From the NCBI RefSeq assembly GCF_020884795.1, contig NZ_BBZF01000013.1, forward strand, positions 593,000-656,999: a stretch of DNA of 64,000 bases. The letters run 5' to 3'. The notes under the pieces are model-generated. The model saw nothing but the letters and a program-made list of their open reading frames with translations, was not told the DNA's origin and made no database searches. Positions 7,447 through 16,534 of the stretch are shown piece after piece. The stretch is from Micromonospora okii (GTDB taxonomy: Bacteria; Actinomycetota; Actinomycetes; Mycobacteriales; Micromonosporaceae). The stretch's first letter is position 1; every line of letters starts with the position of its first letter. Both the position numbers and the translations under genes were made by a program.

Positions 7447-10400
7447 CTATGCCACTTCGCTCACTGGGACGGCGGTGTCCTTGACGGAGCGGAGGATCGC
7501 GACCATGCGATCGACGTCGGCGGACGGGAACATCGCGTCCGGGTCTGGCGCGATGTCACTGAAGGGGGACTCGTAGAGCCGAGCGGGCTCCATGACGCCG
7601 TTCCGGGTCAGCTCAGTGATCATCATGTTGATGAAGCTGATCTGGTTGGCCGTGAGGGTGCGGCCGACCAGGAACTCGCTGAACGCCTCGTTCACAGCCT
7701 CCCGCTCGAGCCCGACCAGCGAGCGGACGAAGAGCCCGAGGCCCTCGGACGAGCGGCGCGCCCGGTCGATGTCCTCGGTGCTGCCACCGCTGGCCGCGAG
7801 CATCCGTTCCAGCTCGTCGAGGTCGGTGGGGGAGAGCTGCTTGTTGCGGCGCAGCTTCTGCAAGGCCAGGTGGTCCTCGTGGGCGCGCAGGTACGCCCGA
7901 GCCTTGTCGAGGAACCGGCCGAAGTCCGTGCCGATCCTGCTGTTGTTCAGCGAGACGGCCGAGATCTCCCCCAGCTCGTCGGCGAAGTCGGTGTAGACGA
8001 TCTCCCGCCTGGACCGCGAGATCAACCTCGCCAATCCGCGCAGACGGCGGCGCATCAGCTCCAGCATCGGCAGGGTCACGTCCTGCCACCACTCGTCACC
8101 GGCCACCTCGTCGAGGAGCTGCTGCTGCTCGCGGATCGCCGGGATGCTGGTTTGCTCCAGCAGCGCCGAGGCGATTTCCTGCACCTGCCCCCGCAGTCGC
8201 TTGTAGTCGGGCACCACGTCGAACTGGCCGAGCTGGAGGCGCAGCACCATCAGGTCGAAGCGCTTGGCCGCCTCGTCGTCGTCCTTCACGGCGGTGGGAA
8301 GGTCTGAGAGGTTGTCGCCGATCTCGTCCACCGCTTCGCGGCTGAGTCGGTGCCAGCGCGTGAAGTCGAGGTAGTACTCCACCAGGCGCCGCTTGGGGCG
8401 TACGACGAAGTTGTCCGGGTGGATCTCCTTTACCCGGGCGTGGAGGTCCCGGGCGAGTTCCCAGCGCAGGCCCGTCTCGCTCTCCGTCCCGTCGGCCTCG
8501 GTCCCCGGGCCGACGTCGGTGGGGAGACGCTGGTCGAGGCGGTAGATCAGGTCGAGCCGGGCCTTGAACAGCCGCTTGGACAGCGGCTCACCCAGCCTCC
8601 CCTCCACCTGCTCCGGGTTCTGGTTGAAGTACTCGAAGTTCCGGCAGACGTCGAAGACGAAGAAGTCCTTCTTGTCCTGCCCGGGGCCGTAGAGGTCCTT
8701 GCAGAGTCGGGTGCCTCGGCCGATCATCTGGAGGAACTTCGACTTCGAGCGAACGATCTTGAAGAAGACCAGGTTGACGACCTCGGGCACGTCGATGCCG
8801 GTGTCGAGCATGTCCACCGAGATCGCGATGTGCGGGGCCTTATCCTTGTCCGAGAACGCGTCGATGAGGCTCTGCGCATACTTTGTCCGGTGGGTGATGA
8901 CCCGGGCCAGGTGACCGCGGTGCTCCGGGTATGCGTCGTCGAACCGCGCCTGGATGAACTCCGCGTGCTTCTCGTTCGCGGCGAAGATGATCGTCTTACC
9001 GATCCGGTCACCGCCGGCCACCCGGTGACCGAGGGTCATCAACGCCTCCAGGACCTTGTCCACGGTGGCGGCGTTGAACACCCGCCGGTTGATCTCGGCC
9101 GCCTCGACGCCGTCCGGCGGCCCGTCGTCACCCCAGTCGAGCGAGTCCCATTCGTCCTTCTCCTCCTCGCTGAGGTCGTCATAGCGGAGGCCGTCACGCA
9201 TGATCCTCGGCGTCGCGGAGATCGCACGCAGCGGGACGAGGTAATGGTCCTTCACCGCCTCGTCAAGGTCGTAGTGGTCGGTTGGGACGCCGTCCTCGAG
9301 GTGGAACAGGCTGTAGGTGTTGCGGTCGATCTCGTTGCGCGGGGTCGCGGTGAGCCCGACCAGGAGGCTGTCGAACCAGGAGAAGATCGACCGATACTTC
9401 TGGTACACCGACCGGTGCGCCTCGTCGATGACGACCAAGTCGAAGTAGCCCGGCCCGAAGCGCCGCCCACCGCTCGCGGTCTCGTTGATCAGGCCCATCA
9501 TGGTCGGGTACGTCGAGACGTACACCCGACCCTCGACGTCCTTCTCGGTGACCAGGTTGACCGTGGCCGCCTCGGGCAGGTGCGCCTTGAACGCGTTGAC
9601 CGCCTGGTTGACCAGCGCGGTGCGGTCGGCAAGGAAGAGCACCCGCTTGACCCAGTTGGCCCGCATCAGCACGTCGACCAGGGCGATCACGGTACGGGTC
9701 TTGCCGGCGCCGGTGGCCATCACCACGAGCGCCTGGCGCTGCCGGTCCCGCTCGAACGCCTCGCCGATCTTCAGAATCGCCCGGCGCTGGTAGTGCCGCT
9801 CGACGATCTCGGTCTTGATGTCTACGTCTCCGAGCGGCCGGCGGATGGCGCGACGCTGGACGAGGAGCTGAAGCTCGTCCTTGGTGTAGAAGCCCTGCAC
9901 CGGGCGGGGCGGGTAGGCGGTGTCGTCCCAGAGCCAGGTGTCGTAGCCGTTGGTGTAGAAGATGACCGGCCGTTGGCCGTACCGCTGCTCCAGGCAGTCG
10001 ACGTAGAGCTTGGCCTGCTGCTGGCCGATGATGGGGTCCCGCCGGGCGCGCTTGGCCTCGACCACGGCGAGTGGCTTGCCGTCGTCACCCCACAGGACGT
10101 AGTCGACGCTGCCGGTGCCCGTCTTGTTGGGCATGCCGGTGACCGGGCACTCGCGGGTCGCCCTGAACTCGCGGTCGTCCGGCCCGTCGAGCCGCCAGCC
10201 GGCCTCGGCCAGCAGGATGTCGATGAAGAGGTCGCGGGTCTGCGCCTCGTCGTAGTCATGGTCGTCGGGCCGGGCCAGGTTGGCGGCCTTCGCGTCGGCG
10301 ATCTCGGCGCGCAGCTTCGCCAACTCAGCGTCGAGGGTGGCGGAGCGCTCCCGTTCGGCGGCCAGCGCAGCGTCCCGGGCGGCAAGCTGCTCAGCAATCG

Positions 10401-10878
10401 CCTTCAGCTCGGCCTGGCTCTGCTGCCGCACCTCGGAGGGGACCGATCGGGGAATCAGGTTCCGGTCGAAGGCGAGGGCGCTCGCCGGAACCTGCTCCTG
10501 GTCGCGGGTGTAGTGCCGGGCAATCCAGTACGTTACGTGGAACAGCTCGCGGAGGACGGCTTCCGATTCCTCTTTCGTCACCGGCCTCCGCTCGTGCACG
10601 GCTCGATTGCCCTGCTTGCGGATGACGTTCATCTTCGCCTGGAGGTCGGTGCCCACCAGGTTGCGCAGCGTCGGCTCGTGGATCTTCGCGGAGAGGTCCG
10701 TCTTGTACGGCCTGGCGAGTGTCGCGTCGGCGTCGAAGAGCCAGCCGAGCGCGAGTTCCAGGGTGCGCCGGGCGTAGAAACACGAGCCCCGCGGGTCGGC
10801 GACGGCAAGTCGCTCGGCCCGCAGGGCCTCGTCAAGCAGGTCGGGCCACTCGGCCCGCAGGAACGCAAAGTTGCTCAT
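7447..10878 (-). CDS. hsdR: Type I restriction enzyme, R (motor/nuclease) subunit
   Basis: This 1143-residue protein translocates and cleaves DNA lacking the cognate methylation. It opens with a DUF4145-like helical domain (about 1-140), a coiled coil (about 155-205), and the HsdR_N nuclease with the VDYVLWG...VVEAKRA catalytic D...ExK pair (about 235-270). The SF2 helicase follows: Walker A VMATGAGKT near residue 390, the DEAH box VIDEAHRSVY near 480, GLTATP, and motif VI around IGRGTRLCK. A C-terminal helical domain contacts the methylase complex. ATG at 10878 has a GGGGGGT upstream. It is the last gene of hsdM-hsdS-hsdR, 43 bases after hsdS. Confidence 0.96.
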   Translation of the reverse strand: MSNFAFLRAEWPDLLDEALRAERLAVADPRGSCFYARRTLELALGWLFDADATLARPYKTDLSAKIHEPTLRNLVGTDLQAKMNVIRKQGNRAVHERRPVTKEESEAVLRELFHVTYWIARHYTRDQEQVPASALAFDRNLIPRSVPSEVRQQSQAELKAIAEQLAARDAALAAERERSATLDAELAKLRAEIADAKAANLARPDDHDYDEAQTRDLFIDILLAEAGWRLDGPDDREFRATRECPVTGMPNKTGTGSVDYVLWGDDGKPLAVVEAKRARRDPIIGQQQAKLYVDCLEQRYGQRPVIFYTNGYDTWLWDDTAYPPRPVQGFYTKDELQLLVQRRAIRRPLGDVDIKTEIVERHYQRRAILKIGEAFERDRQRQALVVMATGAGKTRTVIALVDVLMRANWVKRVLFLADRTALVNQAVNAFKAHLPEAATVNLVTEKDVEGRVYVSTYPTMMGLINETASGGRRFGPGYFDLVVIDEAHRSVYQKYRSIFSWFDSLLVGLTATPRNEIDRNTYSLFHLEDGVPTDHYDLDEAVKDHYLVPLRAISATPRIMRDGLRYDDLSEEEKDEWDSLDWGDDGPPDGVEAAEINRRVFNAATVDKVLEALMTLGHRVAGGDRIGKTIIFAANEKHAEFIQARFDDAYPEHRGHLARVITHRTKYAQSLIDAFSDKDKAPHIAISVDMLDTGIDVPEVVNLVFFKIVRSKSKFLQMIGRGTRLCKDLYGPGQDKKDFFVFDVCRNFEYFNQNPEQVEGRLGEPLSKRLFKARLDLIYRLDQRLPTDVGPGTEADGTESETGLRWELARDLHARVKEIHPDNFVVRPKRRLVEYYLDFTRWHRLSREAVDEIGDNLSDLPTAVKDDDEAAKRFDLMVLRLQLGQFDVVPDYKRLRGQVQEIASALLEQTSIPAIREQQQLLDEVAGDEWWQDVTLPMLELMRRRLRGLARLISRSRREIVYTDFADELGEISAVSLNNSRIGTDFGRFLDKARAYLRAHEDHLALQKLRRNKQLSPTDLDELERMLAASGGSTEDIDRARRSSEGLGLFVRSLVGLEREAVNEAFSEFLVGRTLTANQISFINMMITELTRNGVMEPARLYESPFSDIAPDPDAMFPSADVDRMVAILRSVKDTAVPVSEVA

Positions 10879-10921
10879 CGACGTCTACCCCCCACAGTGG
10901 ACAGCCGCCGATCGTCTCACA

Positions 10922-12079
10922 TCAGAGCAACCCCCGGAAAGCCCGATCTTGCAACGACGCGAACAGGGCGTCCAGCTCCGTGAGGCTCCTCTGATGGGCT
11001 GCTTTGAGGTCTTCAACCTTCGCAACTCGATGAGCGAACGCGTGTTGTAGATCAAGCGGTGGGGTGGCAAGCGGTGTAGAGCGAACGTCAGAGACGCTAA
11101 TCGTATTCAAGCCCGAAGTGGTCTTGGCTGCCCTAAGTAAGTGCCGGCGGCCGCCCGGTGAATTTACATAATGGCAGGCAAAAATAGGAACAATTCTTGC
11201 GGGGTCGAATCTAGCTCGAATTAAGTGGTTTTGATGAACGCACGGTGTGACGGAGTCATCCCAGAGTGCTGCCCGGCCAATCTCCTCGGAATTCCCGTGG
11301 CCTTCGACGATGAGTAGGTCTTGGTCCTTCAGGGAGGTTCTAGAGATTTCAGCAGGTGATGCCTTAAGTGTTTTAATTTCAGCTAGATGGAGACGTCCCC
11401 GATGGACATTCGCGACCCGCAGATATTGCACCTCGATAGGATGCTTGGAGCGTGATGCGCTCAATTGGAGACCGCCTTGGACGTCAGCTAGCGCCCCTAT
11501 ATGAGCAATCGGCCAGGCGAAAGGGTTATGCGTCGCGCTGCCGAACATGTCGAGGAAGATGGACCGGGTAAGCTCGTCGAGATCGGCGAGGGCTTCGCGG
11601 CGCTTGACGCGCATTTCGTCCGCCCGATCCAACACCTTTACAATTCTCCGCTGATCCTTCAAGCTGGGGAGCGGGATCGACAGCTCGCCGATGTCATTTC
11701 GGTTGACCTGCTTGAATGTTGCCCCGCGACCTTTTGCTGCTAGGTTTGGTGCCACGACGGTTAGCCAATGCCACAGGAACCGGCCGTCCAGATCTGTTGA
11801 GGGCCGCAGGCCGGCGACGCCCCGTCCCAGGCAATACTCGCCATCGGATAGCACCTTCTCGCCGATAGAAGCCCTGATACCCAGGATGATGTCTCCGGCT
11901 GCGGAGGTTTTGGTGGCTTCCCTGGTGTGTTTTTTAGGGGCAGGGCGACCGTTTACGAAGTCACCCGCGCCTGCGATGAGTGGCCAGCCTATACTGTCGT
12001 TGTTATAGGCGTCCCCCGGCGGCGCTTGGCCCATTATCACGCTACATACGTCGTCCAGCCTGCGAAATGCCCATTTCAT
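10922..12079 (-). CDS. hsdS: Type I restriction-modification specificity subunit
   Basis: This 385-residue DNA-recognition subunit has two target-recognition domains, each followed by a conserved helical spacer. The first spacer contains LPSLKDQRRIVKVLDRADEM (about residues 130-155) and the second is the C-terminal VAKVEDLKAAHQRSLTELDALF. The methylase and motor subunits would both read out this bipartite site. ATG at 12079 overlaps the hsdM stop (ATGA). The gene is visibly richer in A+T than its neighbours, especially at 11.1-11.4 kb and 11.9-12.1 kb, as is common for horizontally exchanged specificity genes. The recognition sequence cannot be inferred. Confidence 0.95.
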   Translation of the reverse strand: MKWAFRRLDDVCSVIMGQAPPGDAYNNDSIGWPLIAGAGDFVNGRPAPKKHTREATKTSAAGDIILGIRASIGEKVLSDGEYCLGRGVAGLRPSTDLDGRFLWHWLTVVAPNLAAKGRGATFKQVNRNDIGELSIPLPSLKDQRRIVKVLDRADEMRVKRREALADLDELTRSIFLDMFGSATHNPFAWPIAHIGALADVQGGLQLSASRSKHPIEVQYLRVANVHRGRLHLAEIKTLKASPAEISRTSLKDQDLLIVEGHGNSEEIGRAALWDDSVTPCVHQNHLIRARFDPARIVPIFACHYVNSPGGRRHLLRAAKTTSGLNTISVSDVRSTPLATPPLDLQHAFAHRVAKVEDLKAAHQRSLTELDALFASLQDRAFRGLL

Positions 12080-13593
12080 GCCAACATCGCCTTCAGGTCG
12101 GACATGCCCTGCTGGATCTCGGACTCCAAGCGTTCCAGGTCGGACAAAATATCTAGCGGCGCACGGTGCTCGAACTCTTCGTGGACGATTTCCTTGTAGC
12201 GATTGAGGCTGAGATCGTAGCCCTGTTCAACGATGTCGGCCTTGGGGACGCAGAAGCTCTGCTCGGTTCGCGCTCGCTGTAACTCATTGCTATCCCGGCG
12301 GGACCATCGTGCCAGGGCGTCAGGCAGGTTGTTCCTCGCGTGCTCGTCTTCGGTCAGTGTCACATCCGGCACCGGTCCGAGTTTCTCGCAAGGCAGCAAC
12401 CGGGTCCGCTTGTCATCCAAGCTCCAGCCGTCAGCGGTTACCTCGTAGAACCAAACATTTTCAGTGCCACCGCTGTTGGTCTTGGTGAAGAGCAGGATCG
12501 CCGTGGAGACGCCCGAGTAGGGCTTGAAGGTGCCGCTGGGCAGCTTCACCACACCATCGAGCTTCTGGTCCTCCACCAGCATCCGGCGCAGTTCCTTGTG
12601 CGCCTTGCTCGACCCAAAGAGCACGCCGTCCGGCACGATTACCGCTGCCCGTCCGCCGGGCTTGAGGAGCCGAAGGAAGAGAGCGAGGAAGAGCAGTTCG
12701 GTCTTCTTGGTCTTGACGATTCGCTGGAGGTCCTTGGATGTGCTCTCGTAGTCGAGACTGCCGGCAAACGGCGGGTTGGCCAGGATTAACGAGTACTTCT
12801 TTGACTCGCCGCTGACGTTCTCGGCCAGCGAGTCGCGGTAGCGAATATCTGGGCTGTCGACGCCGTGCAGGAGCATGTTCATGCTGCCGATCCGCAGCAT
12901 CGTGTTGTCGAAGTCGAAGCCGTGGAACATGCTCTCGTGGAAGTGCTTCCGCTGCTTCGCGTCGAGCAGTGCGTCCTGATGGTTGCGGCGTACGTACTCC
13001 CCAGCCTCAACGAGGAAGCCTGCGGTGCCACAGGCCGGGTCGCAGATCTCGTCGCTCGGCGTCGGGGCCGTCATCTCAACCATTAGTTGTATGATGTGCC
13101 GTGACGTGCGGAATTGTCCGTTGTGGCCGGCTGTAGCGATCTTGCCGAGCATGTACTCGTACAGATCGCCCTTGGTGTCCCTGTCCTCCATGGGGATCTT
13201 GTCGAGCATGTCGACCACGCGGGTGAGCAGGCCCGGACTGGGAATGGTGAACCGGGCGTCTCTCATGTGGTGCGAGTACGTCGACCCATCGCTACCGAGC
13301 GTCTGAAGGTATGGGAAGACCTGATGGGCGACGATCTTGAACATTGTCTCCGGGTCTCGGTCCTTGAACTGAGACCACCGAAGTTCCTGCTGGTCCGGCC
13401 CGAACCGCAGCGTGACGGAGGCGTTCGGGAGACGCTCCGCCTTTTTCAGTTCACGCGTCTCGATCTCGTCAAGTCGCTTGATGAATAACAGGTAGGTGAT
13501 CTGTTCGATCACCTCCAGCGGGTTCGAGATGCCACCCGACCAGAAAGCATCCCAGACGCGGTCGATCTTGCTCTTCAGTTCTCCGGTTACCAC
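12076..13593 (-). CDS. hsdM: Type I restriction-modification DNA methyltransferase (N6-adenine)
   Basis: This 505-residue methylase has the N-terminal HsdM helical domain (about 5-130) and an N6-adenine methyltransferase core. SAM-binding motif I is DPACGTAGFLVEAGE (about residue 187) and the catalytic motif IV is NPPFAG (about 272). With hsdS it forms the M2S methylase that protects host DNA. GTG at 13593 has GAGG five bases upstream. It is the first gene of the three-gene operon; the promoter should lie in 13594-13652. Confidence 0.96.
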   Translation of the reverse strand: MVTGELKSKIDRVWDAFWSGGISNPLEVIEQITYLLFIKRLDEIETRELKKAERLPNASVTLRFGPDQQELRWSQFKDRDPETMFKIVAHQVFPYLQTLGSDGSTYSHHMRDARFTIPSPGLLTRVVDMLDKIPMEDRDTKGDLYEYMLGKIATAGHNGQFRTSRHIIQLMVEMTAPTPSDEICDPACGTAGFLVEAGEYVRRNHQDALLDAKQRKHFHESMFHGFDFDNTMLRIGSMNMLLHGVDSPDIRYRDSLAENVSGESKKYSLILANPPFAGSLDYESTSKDLQRIVKTKKTELLFLALFLRLLKPGGRAAVIVPDGVLFGSSKAHKELRRMLVEDQKLDGVVKLPSGTFKPYSGVSTAILLFTKTNSGGTENVWFYEVTADGWSLDDKRTRLLPCEKLGPVPDVTLTEDEHARNNLPDALARWSRRDSNELQRARTEQSFCVPKADIVEQGYDLSLNRYKEIVHEEFEHRAPLDILSDLERLESEIQQGMSDLKAMLA

Positions 13594-13652
13594 GTGCCCT
13601 CGTCCCCACGGCGTCGCTTGTCACGATCGTCCACAGGCTACTCTCTGAGCGG

Positions 13653-13919
13653 CTACTCAGTCTGATGTAGATCGGGCGCATCTTCCGGGCGCAGGAGGCC
13701 ATCGGGCTTGGCCTCGGTCGGTGAGGCTGCTGGGCTTTGCTGCGGTGGCTCTTCGGCGGCGCGGATGACGTCGCGGGCGGCGGTCGCCACCCGGCAGTCC
13801 GCGATCCGGCACACCCGGCAGCGGCCGTCCGGCCCGGTCTCGTGGTCGCGGAGGATCGCTCGGGCAGTGAGGATCAGCCGGTTGCGGATCTGGGCCAGCG
13901 ACAGGAACGGCGCGGTCAT
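13653..13919 (-). CDS. Small Cys-containing hypothetical protein, last gene of the XRE operon
   Basis: This 88-residue protein has a helical N-terminus (LAQIRNRLILTARAILRDHE) followed by CRVCRIADC, a possible metal-binding or disulfide knuckle, and a disordered Pro/Glu-rich tail. ATG at 13919 comes two bases after the stop of the XRE regulator, so it is part of that operon. I have a general memory of similar small proteins beside XRE regulators in Micromonospora, but no function is known to me. It converges on nothing: hsdM begins 60 bases downstream on the same strand. Confidence 0.7.
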   Translation of the reverse strand: MTAPFLSLAQIRNRLILTARAILRDHETGPDGRCRVCRIADCRVATAARDVIRAAEEPPQQSPAASPTEAKPDGLLRPEDAPDLHQTE

Positions 13920-13921
13920 GC

Positions 13922-15124
13922 TCAGCTCACCCCGAGGGCGGCGGCGAGCCGGATGATCGTGGCCGGGGCGTTCCGGTCGCGGGCCACCTGGGCGAGCACC
14001 TCCCGGGCGGCGGGCCGGTGGCGTACCTCGGCGGGTGCCAACCGGTCGGCCTCGACCAGCACGCGGCCCGCGCCGACCGGGTCGTCGGCCTGGACGTAGG
14101 CGCGGGCAGCGTCGACCAGGTGCGCCGCCCGGTGCTCCAGCGGCAGCCAGCGCCAGGCGTCCCGCCGGGTCGTCTTCTCGTGCCAGGCGACCGCCTCGCT
14201 CGCGTCGCCCAGGTCGAGGGCTGCGGCGGCACGGGCGAGGTCGACGGCCGTCGGCCCGAACGCCGTACGGTGATGGTCGTGGCCCTCGCCGACCCGGGCG
14301 GCCATGCCGGCGGCCTCGTCGAGGAGTTCGGCGGTGGCGCGGTCGTCGCCCCGGCGGGCCGCCGCCAGGGCGGCCTGCACGAGCAGTGTTCCGCACAACG
14401 ACAACGCGCCGGGGGAGCCGCCACACGGATCGAGCGGTGCGATCCGGTACGCGGCGGTCAGCGCCGCCGACTGCGCCGCCCGTGCCCGCCCGGAGGCGCG
14501 GAACACCTGGCCGAGCTGCACCGCAGCGGCGGCCACCGACACGGGATCGCCGGTCGCGGCGGTCATGGCCCGGTCGGCGGCCAGCCAGCCCAGCTCGACC
14601 TCGCCGAGCTTCACCAGCAGCGAGGCGGTGAGCCGGTACGCCTCCACCAGCAGCGGGCGACCCCACCCGGACCCGTCGGCGACGACACGCTGCACGCTGG
14701 CCAGCAGGCGCGGCAGGACGGCGATCACCTGCGGGTACCGGGCATGCTGGAACGTCACCCAGGCGTGCTCGACGTCCCGCCCCACCCGGTCGGCCGCCGG
14801 CACGGAAGGCTGGGTCAGCGGCTGGCCAAAAGCCATCTCGTACGCCGACAGGGCCTCTCGTATCCGCTCCACCCCCTCGACCTGCCCGGCCATCGCGGCG
14901 GGTTGGGCGTCCCGGCCGAGCAGTACGGCGGTGTCGATGCGCAGGGCGGCGGCGATCTCCCGCAGCGTCGACACCTTGTCGAGTGACCGGACGCCTCGCT
15001 CGACCTTGTCGACCCAGGACTTCGACTTGCCGAGCCGATCGGCGAACACCTGCTGCGACAGCTTCCGCCGCGTCCGCCAGTACGCCACCCGCCGACCGAC
15101 CGGCAGCAGCTCAGGGCTGTTCAC
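13922..15124 (-). CDS. XRE-family transcriptional regulator with helical (TPR-like) C-terminal domain
   Basis: This 400-residue protein carries an N-terminal helix-turn-helix of the Cro/C1 type (about residues 8-65: LSQQVFADRLGKSKSWVDKVERG) followed by a long all-helical region made of Ala/Leu-rich repeats (LLVEAYRLTASLLVKLGE, AAAVQLGQVFRASGRAR), as in TPR-containing actinomycete regulators. Such proteins usually bind a small ligand or peptide through the repeats. GTG at 15124 was chosen because it lies at the end of the small upstream ORF (13-base overlap) and just before the helix-turn-helix. Regulated genes are not known; the four-gene operon may autoregulate. Confidence 0.85.
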   Translation of the reverse strand: MNSPELLPVGRRVAYWRTRRKLSQQVFADRLGKSKSWVDKVERGVRSLDKVSTLREIAAALRIDTAVLLGRDAQPAAMAGQVEGVERIREALSAYEMAFGQPLTQPSVPAADRVGRDVEHAWVTFQHARYPQVIAVLPRLLASVQRVVADGSGWGRPLLVEAYRLTASLLVKLGEVELGWLAADRAMTAATGDPVSVAAAAVQLGQVFRASGRARAAQSAALTAAYRIAPLDPCGGSPGALSLCGTLLVQAALAAARRGDDRATAELLDEAAGMAARVGEGHDHHRTAFGPTAVDLARAAAALDLGDASEAVAWHEKTTRRDAWRWLPLEHRAAHLVDAARAYVQADDPVGAGRVLVEADRLAPAEVRHRPAAREVLAQVARDRNAPATIIRLAAALGVS

Positions 15125-15281
15125 GACGCCAACGCCGGTCCGGCTTTGCCCGGGTGGTCTCCTCGGCCGGTATCCGTTCCGCCTCGGCTTGGGCAAGAAT
15201 TCGTTGCTTCGCCGCCTCATGCTCCGCCGCCTGGATCTGCGCGCCTCGATCCTCGCCGTCGGGCTTCCACCTCGCCCTCAT
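15111..15281 (-). CDS. Small charged hypothetical protein
   Basis: This 56-residue protein is rich in Glu, Arg and Ala, probably one long helix (AAEHEAAKQRILAQAEAERI). Its ATG at 15281 overlaps the stop of the preceding small gene (ATGA), and its end overlaps the start of the XRE gene by 14 bases. This tight packing is the main argument that it is real. There is no recognisable domain. Confidence 0.55.
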   Translation of the reverse strand: MRARWKPDGEDRGAQIQAAEHEAAKQRILAQAEAERIPAEETTRAKPDRRWRREQP

Positions 15282-15499
15282 GACCAGCGACCCGACCGGT
15301 GCTCCCCGGCGAGGGTCAGCAACGGCCGCTGCGGCAGGTAGGTCACCTTTGCCACGCCGACGGCCCGGTATGTGCCTGCCCACTTCGGACAGGCCGGTGC
15401 CGGGCGCAGGCGGTCGAGTGGGTTCGTACGACGGCGGTTGAACGGCCACAGCCTGCGCAGCAAGCCGGGGCGCGTCGGGTTCTTCGCATGCCGAGCCAT
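15278..15499 (-). CDS. Small basic hypothetical protein, first gene of the XRE operon
   Basis: This 73-residue protein begins MARHAKNPTRPGLLRRLWPF and contains a segment PACPKWAGTYRAVGVAKVTY; it is strongly basic at the N-terminus. ATG at 15499 has a clear GGGAGG seven bases upstream, so this is the best-supported start of the operon. It is followed with stop-start overlaps by the 56-residue protein and the XRE regulator. I do not recognise a family. Confidence 0.6.
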   Translation of the reverse strand: MARHAKNPTRPGLLRRLWPFNRRRTNPLDRLRPAPACPKWAGTYRAVGVAKVTYLPQRPLLTLAGEHRSGRWS

Positions 15500-15552
15500 T
15501 GGTCCTCCCGAGAGTAGTGACCTCCAAACAAAGAGTGACAAGGCTGTGCTGA

Positions 15553-15579
15553 GAAATCTAGACTTCCATGGAAGATTTC
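15553..15579. promoter_or_regulatory. Palindromic operator candidate between divergent regulators
   Basis: A perfect 12-bp palindrome, CTTCCATGGAAG (15563-15574), sits between the minus-strand XRE operon (start 15499) and the plus-strand DUF5753 gene (start 15666). It is flanked by the pair GAAATC (15553-15558) and GATTTC (15574-15579), a second slightly offset inverted repeat. Both neighbouring products are helix-turn-helix proteins, so this is the natural place for an operator. The spacer is notably A+T-rich compared with its surroundings. Confidence 0.5.
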
Positions 15580-15665
15580 TTTGGATGATTTGGTTCGCTC
15601 GGCGTGCCTTGATCTCAGAGGTGGAGAGGAGAACACTGACGGTGTTCGCGATCCTGGAGGTTGAC

Positions 15666-16520
15666 GTGGCGAGGGCAAGCGGCCCGACGATTGCGCGATG
15701 GCAGCTCGGCCGAGAGCTGCAGAGGCTCCGAGTGGCCGCCGGTGTTTCACACAAGGAGATCGCGACCGAGCTGGGCTGCTCGGAATCGAAGATCTACAAG
15801 GTCGAATCCGGGGTCGTCGGCGTCAGCCGGGCCGACGTGATCGTGATGCTCACCCGCTACGGCGTCAGCGACGACGGGATTCGGCAAACCGCCCTCGACC
15901 TTCAGCGTCAAGGCAAGGAACGCGGTTGGTGGGCGAAGTTCGGCCAGCTCCCGAACGCCTACAGCATGTATATCGGCCTGGAGTCGGCAGCGACTGCAGT
16001 GCGCAACTTCGAGCTGGCCGTTGTGCCGGGGTTGCTCCAGACCGAGGCGTACGCCTATGCGATCACCAGTGCCGCATGGCCTGGCCAGAGCGAGGAGGCA
16101 CGCCGCCGGGTCGAGGTGCGGATGACCAGGCAGGCTTGCCTGATTGAAGAGCCGGCCTTGAAGCTCTGGGGCATCGTGGACGAGGGCGTGCTACACCGTC
16201 AGACCGGCGGCCCGGACGTCATGCGCGCCCAGCTTCACCACCTCATCGAGATGAGCGAACGGCCGAACATCGAGCTTCAGGTGCTGCCGTTCAGTGAAGG
16301 GTGGCATCCCGGCACCGTGGGCTCCTTCTCGATCCTGGAGTTCCCTGAGGACATCCACAGCCCAGTCGCGTACGTGGTCAGCCAGGCGGGAGACGCCTAT
16401 CTCGAACGCGAGGATGACTTACGGCGCGTTACGCTTGCCTATACTCACCTGCACGCGGCAGCGCTCAGCGTCAGCAAGTCCCGGGAGCTGATCGCCGCCA
16501 TCGCCAAGGACATCACGTAG
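15666..16520 (+). CDS. Helix-turn-helix regulator with DUF5753 domain
   Basis: This 284-residue protein has an N-terminal XRE helix-turn-helix (about residues 10-65: LRVAAGVSHKEIATELGCSE) and a C-terminal DUF5753 domain (about 95-275) with the family signature ELAVVPGLLQTEAYA and later LQVLPFSEGWHPG and VAYVVSQ. Proteins of this class are common in streptomycetes and their relatives, and are almost always followed by a DUF397 gene, as here. Several influence development or antibiotic production. GTG at 15666 has GGAGG six bases upstream. Earlier in-frame codons lack a ribosome-binding site. Confidence 0.93.
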   Translation: MARASGPTIARWQLGRELQRLRVAAGVSHKEIATELGCSESKIYKVESGVVGVSRADVIVMLTRYGVSDDGIRQTALDLQRQGKERGWWAKFGQLPNAYSMYIGLESAATAVRNFELAVVPGLLQTEAYAYAITSAAWPGQSEEARRRVEVRMTRQACLIEEPALKLWGIVDEGVLHRQTGGPDVMRAQLHHLIEMSERPNIELQVLPFSEGWHPGTVGSFSILEFPEDIHSPVAYVVSQAGDAYLEREDDLRRVTLAYTHLHAAALSVSKSRELIAAIAKDIT

Positions 16521-16534
16521 GGAGAGTCGCGGCA

